From Nectonema munidae (Eukaryota > Nematomorpha > Nectonematoida > Nectonematidae): a stretch of DNA of 64,000 bases. Both the position numbers and the translations under genes were made by a program. Each line of letters opens with the position of its first letter. Position 1 is the first letter of the stretch. The stretch spans positions 789,501 through 853,500 of the forward strand of contig JAUIRK010000993.1 of NCBI GenBank assembly GCA_030549495.1, written 5' to 3'. Below the pieces are notes generated by a model, which worked only from the letters and a program-made list of their open reading frames with translations, was not told where the DNA came from and ran no database searches. Shown here piece after piece: positions 61,501-64,000 of this stretch.

Positions 61501-63733
61501 GCCCCTGAAATTAACATGTAGACTAATCAAAAATGAACTTCAGCAATATATTTATTTTTTATTTAGTGGACAATAGAAATTTGATACCAAAAATTAATCT
61601 TTAGAAAATCAATCAGTTGAAAGTAGAAAAACCGCTCAATTAAATATTTGTCTTAACATTATGTAATTCGAGATAAAACTCAAATTTTAAGTTAGACTAC
61701 CTTTTAAATATTCCATATTAGATAACCTGAATATTTTTGGTAAACGTTGCTTAAAGTAAGATTAAAAAGTTGTAACTTGACATGATCTAAATAGAAATGG
61801 TATGTTTTCATCATTCAATCACAAATTTCACATCAACATTTTTTATAATTCCTGGAATTAAATTTGTATTTAAATACAGTAAATTATATTTTTAAAATTA
61901 TCCTTGAAGTTGTATTTCATCCCGAATTCCTCCTTCCTCTGTTAAAAAATTTTTTATATAAAAAAATTATTATTATAAAAAAAATTTTATAATAATAAAT
62001 CAAAACTTCACGAAAGTAAAACTTCTTCTCCAAAAATGTATTAAAATCAATTTTAAGCCTTTCTGATAAGCTTATATAAATGCTTTAATTATTTGAAAAT
62101 TAGTAAATGAGTTGCCTTTATTGTTATATTAACCCATTTACGGTCAATGTACCTATTTTGGAACATAAGTAATTTCATCTTCGTCTGCTTTTTTCAATGA
62201 CTTTGAATATAAATCATCTGCGTTTTTTTTGATATCGCCTGCTTTGCTTGGCCTTAAATGGGTTAATGTATACAAATGAAATATTCTTCTAATTGCATAA
62301 ATGTCAGAATCTCTCATTCAAGATATGTTATATGCAATTTTCTGTACTTTATAGCTCAAACATTGAAGTTTACAAAACTAAACCTACTCTAGTTTTAAAA
62401 TGGTTTGTAAAGCAAATAAAATGATTACGTCTGGAATAATGTTTTTCAGCTACAAGTTTTTTTTCAGCTTCAATCTCAACTTTGGTTCTACGCTTTCTTT
62501 TGAGAGCAAAATTTGAGGGATGAAAAGCGGCAGAGGGCGAAATAGTTTCGTTGTGTGTTCCGGTATTACGAGAAGAAAGATCGTGATAGCGATTAAAGTT
62601 AGATGCGGAGTTGGAATTGGGTTGAGCAGATACCGTATTTGATTGCACAGGCCACGCGCCATCATGCTCAACACAATAACAAATAGCTTCGACGCGAGCT
62701 TGCAAAATTTTATCCTAAATAACAAATACTCATATTATATATTCGGATCTTCAAAAGGTTAGTTTTCCAATGTGGAAATGCTTAAGTAAAATTTTCTGAT
62801 CATGATCTTGTATAGATATTTATAAAAAGTTATAGAAACGCTAGGAATCACATGTCTAAACTTTCACACACACAACGGAATAAGGTCATGTCAATAGACA
62901 TCTAAAGTCAAGTTGCCAACACCTAATTGAAGCTTATCAACGATATCTCTTACCATAAAACCTTCTTCATTTTCGTATTGTACCCTCAAATTCTCTAAGC
63001 GATTACAAAATGAATATGGAATGAAAATAGGAAAATATCATGTGAATATAGATCAAATAACTTTGGATATATTTATAGTGCATTGTATGCTTCTTTTTAA
63101 TCCTAGAAATAGCGTCTACATTATAACGACAAATGGCTTAATTAAAGAACCCTTTTTATAAAAACAAGAAAAAATACTCAAAAAAACGTTCTTTTATATT
63201 TATAAACATATTTTTGGCAAAAATGTTCTATTAATTTAGTATTGGTATGCTTTGTTTAATCTCTTACGACTCAAATTGCTTTTAGAATCTTTCAGGACTG
63301 ATTGAATAGGATTCGAATCAAAAAAAATTTCAAACAAATTAATGAATTCGACACTATTGCGATAATACACTAGCTAAAATGACCCGATAAATTATAATTT
63401 CACTGAATATTGTACCAAAGGAAGAAGGTTGAAATATAAGCATATATATCTTACTTTTGGCCAAAGAATAGGATGAAGCAGTGTTGGATTTAAATATGAA
63501 AGAGAAGATTGCGTTAATGGCTGTTTTTTAACTTCAACTTCACAATCTAACGAAGTGATATGAGTTAAGGGAGGAATAGCATTACCACTACTTGATTTTT
63601 CCCCGTCAATTTCCTTTCTATCAACGCTATCTTCGGGATTGGCTTCTGTATTGCCTGTGTTATGAATAGTGCTGTTGTTTTCAAGAGCACTGTTCTCATT
63701 ATCCTCAATGGACGGAGTGACGACTTTTTCGAT
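55558..63733 (-). CDS. Chd7: CHD7/kismet-type chromatin remodeller, last four exons
   Basis: Exons are 63733-63455, 62714-62429, 61274-61014 and 57320-55558. Phases agree and give 862 C-terminal residues; the chromodomains and helicase lie beyond the right edge. The protein class slides nucleosomes to control transcription. Seen here: ILWPKDKILQARVEAICYCV across exons 1 and 2; a basic stretch KRKRRTKVEIEAEKKLVAEK (about residues 164-183) matching the RRRRREIEAEK region of vertebrate CHD7; a first BRK domain (DRVNVINVENGSVLSGQEAP and KDLSAWLLIHPNY, from about 276); a second BRK domain (LTGLEPISVIDRVTGRKLTG to VVQKSG, about 358-423); an AT-hook-like RKRGRP (about 436); and a long Ser/Asn/Pro/Gln-rich tail with a six-His run. 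The exon 61014 donor (G|GTGTTT) is weak but needed for phase. Confidence 0.9.
57519..59745 (+). mobile_element. Pogo/Tigger-type transposon in a CHD7-like intron
   Basis: Flanked by TA. The left end ACACAAAACCCCTCTTAAGG and the right-end complement CAGTGAAACCCCTCTTTAAG are Tigger-type inverted repeats, with a second GGAACACC unit inside each. It is 2.2 kb, the usual size for an autonomous copy, and lies antisense in the intron between 61014 and 57320. It contains one transposase region with several breaks. Confidence 0.88.
58013..59552 (+). pseudogene. Tigger transposase (Psq-HTH, CENP-B HTH, DDE), broken
   Basis: The order is right for the family: SFSEKLKVLKESEGSSQRNV and KFGISVGVINRIVKNK (Psq-type DNA-binding helices), then SNFWPHFARKKALAIAKKLG and DFKASNGWFDRFRTKKNI (CENP-B type helices), then the catalytic core with NCDETGLFYK, LFVDNAPSH and LQPMDQSIIKTVK, giving a DDD set. 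Frame changes near 58030, 58165 and 58597 and stops at 58432, 58558 and 59343 break it. After the last stop the same frame continues to 59552. Confidence 0.8.
59746..61013. other. Intron of the CHD7-like gene, no further feature
   Basis: AT-rich with no open frame of note and no recognised transposon between the Tigger copy and exon 61014-61274. Confidence 0.45.
61275..62428. other. Intron of the CHD7-like gene with one MITE
   Basis: AT-rich. It contains the subfamily C MITE at 62129-62266 and a small hairpin of AATTTTTT/AAAAAATT words around 61945-61995. Confidence 0.5.
62129..62266. mobile_element. piggyBac-type MITE, subfamily C
   Basis: TTAA on both sides, ends CCCATTTACGGTCAA and TTGGCCTTAAATGGG. 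It has the imperfect palindrome TGTACCTATTTTGGAACA and three CGTCTGC-type motifs. It is nearly identical to 39150-39288 but differs at one palindrome arm base. Confidence 0.85.
62715..63454. other. Intron of the CHD7-like gene
   Basis: AT-rich intron with acceptor TTATTTAG and donor GTAAGA. No other feature is seen. Confidence 0.5.
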
Positions 63734-64000
63734 CTAAAAAAAGAGAAAGGCTAAAAATTGGGCAATTTTATTAATCTTAAGTTTTTGTGTACCTTTCAAG
63801 CTCAGTGAGGATATCGGTGTCCCATTTAAATAAAAGTTGCCTGATTAAAGTTATATAATAAAAGTTTTATCGAATTTTTTCATTATTTAAGGAATGATTT
63901 TTAATCCGTACTCACAATACACATGTTTCTCCCCTTATTTTTTTTTATCATTCAGAGAAATAGTTTTAATATTTAATTACGTTAATAACTTCAATAACTT
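63734..64000. other. Intron of the CHD7-like gene running off the window
   Basis: It follows acceptor CTTTTTTTAG before exon 63733-63455. The upstream exons with the helicase are not in the window. Confidence 0.5.

Noticed and set aside
1-64000. CRISPR arrays, operons or a bacterial origin
   Set aside because: No regularly spaced identical repeats; introns and animal transposons show a nuclear animal genome.

Overview
The window looks like AT-rich nuclear DNA of an invertebrate animal, most likely an arthropod; the species cannot be named from the sequence alone. The evidence is GT-AG introns of 1 to 7 kb, animal-type host genes, and a dense mix of animal transposon families: Tc1/mariner, pogo/Tigger, hAT, piggyBac-type and Harbinger-type MITEs, Mutator-like, and CR1/Jockey-like and R1/LOA-like LINEs. 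No CRISPR array, rRNA gene, intact tRNA gene, LTR element or Polinton was recognised.

Three host genes can be rebuilt exon by exon with consistent splice phases. (1) A PC4/SUB1 transcriptional coactivator gene on the + strand has four exons between 23864 and 35706 and encodes 119 residues. (2) A Rab5 GTPase gene on the - strand has three exons between 49311 and 40077 and encodes 222 residues; its double cysteine is followed by 15 unexpected residues. (3) The last four exons of a CHD7/kismet-type chromatin remodeller lie on the - strand from 63733 to 55558, carry two BRK domains, and continue beyond the right edge.

The layout is as follows. 1-23.5 kb is almost all transposon remains: a Mutator-like transposase end, a 2.7 kb DNA transposon with clean ends and an unusual CRHH-motif transposase (2722-5402), a hAT element (6015-7120), LINE 3' ends, a hAT MITE (11106-11741), a near full-length R1/LOA-like LINE (about 16950-21690) and an orphan PHD-plus-zinc-knuckle LINE ORF1 (22330-23520). 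23.8-35.8 kb is the PC4 gene, with a near full-length antisense CR1/Jockey-like LINE in one intron. 36.2-38.1 kb is a hAT transposase. 39.9-49.3 kb is Rab5, whose first intron holds an IS630/Tc1-like element and a LINE. 50-55 kb is intergenic DNA with LINE 3' fragments. 55.5-64 kb is the CHD7/kismet-like gene with a Tigger element in an intron.

The most unusual signal is a set of at least eight small TTAA-flanked MITEs. Three subfamilies have different terminal repeats but share one design: just inside one end sits a short palindrome whose sequence differs between subfamilies while its position stays fixed, followed by repeats of a CGTCTGC motif. Also notable are the orphan CRHH transposon with its perfect 8-bp target duplication and the Rab5 tail.
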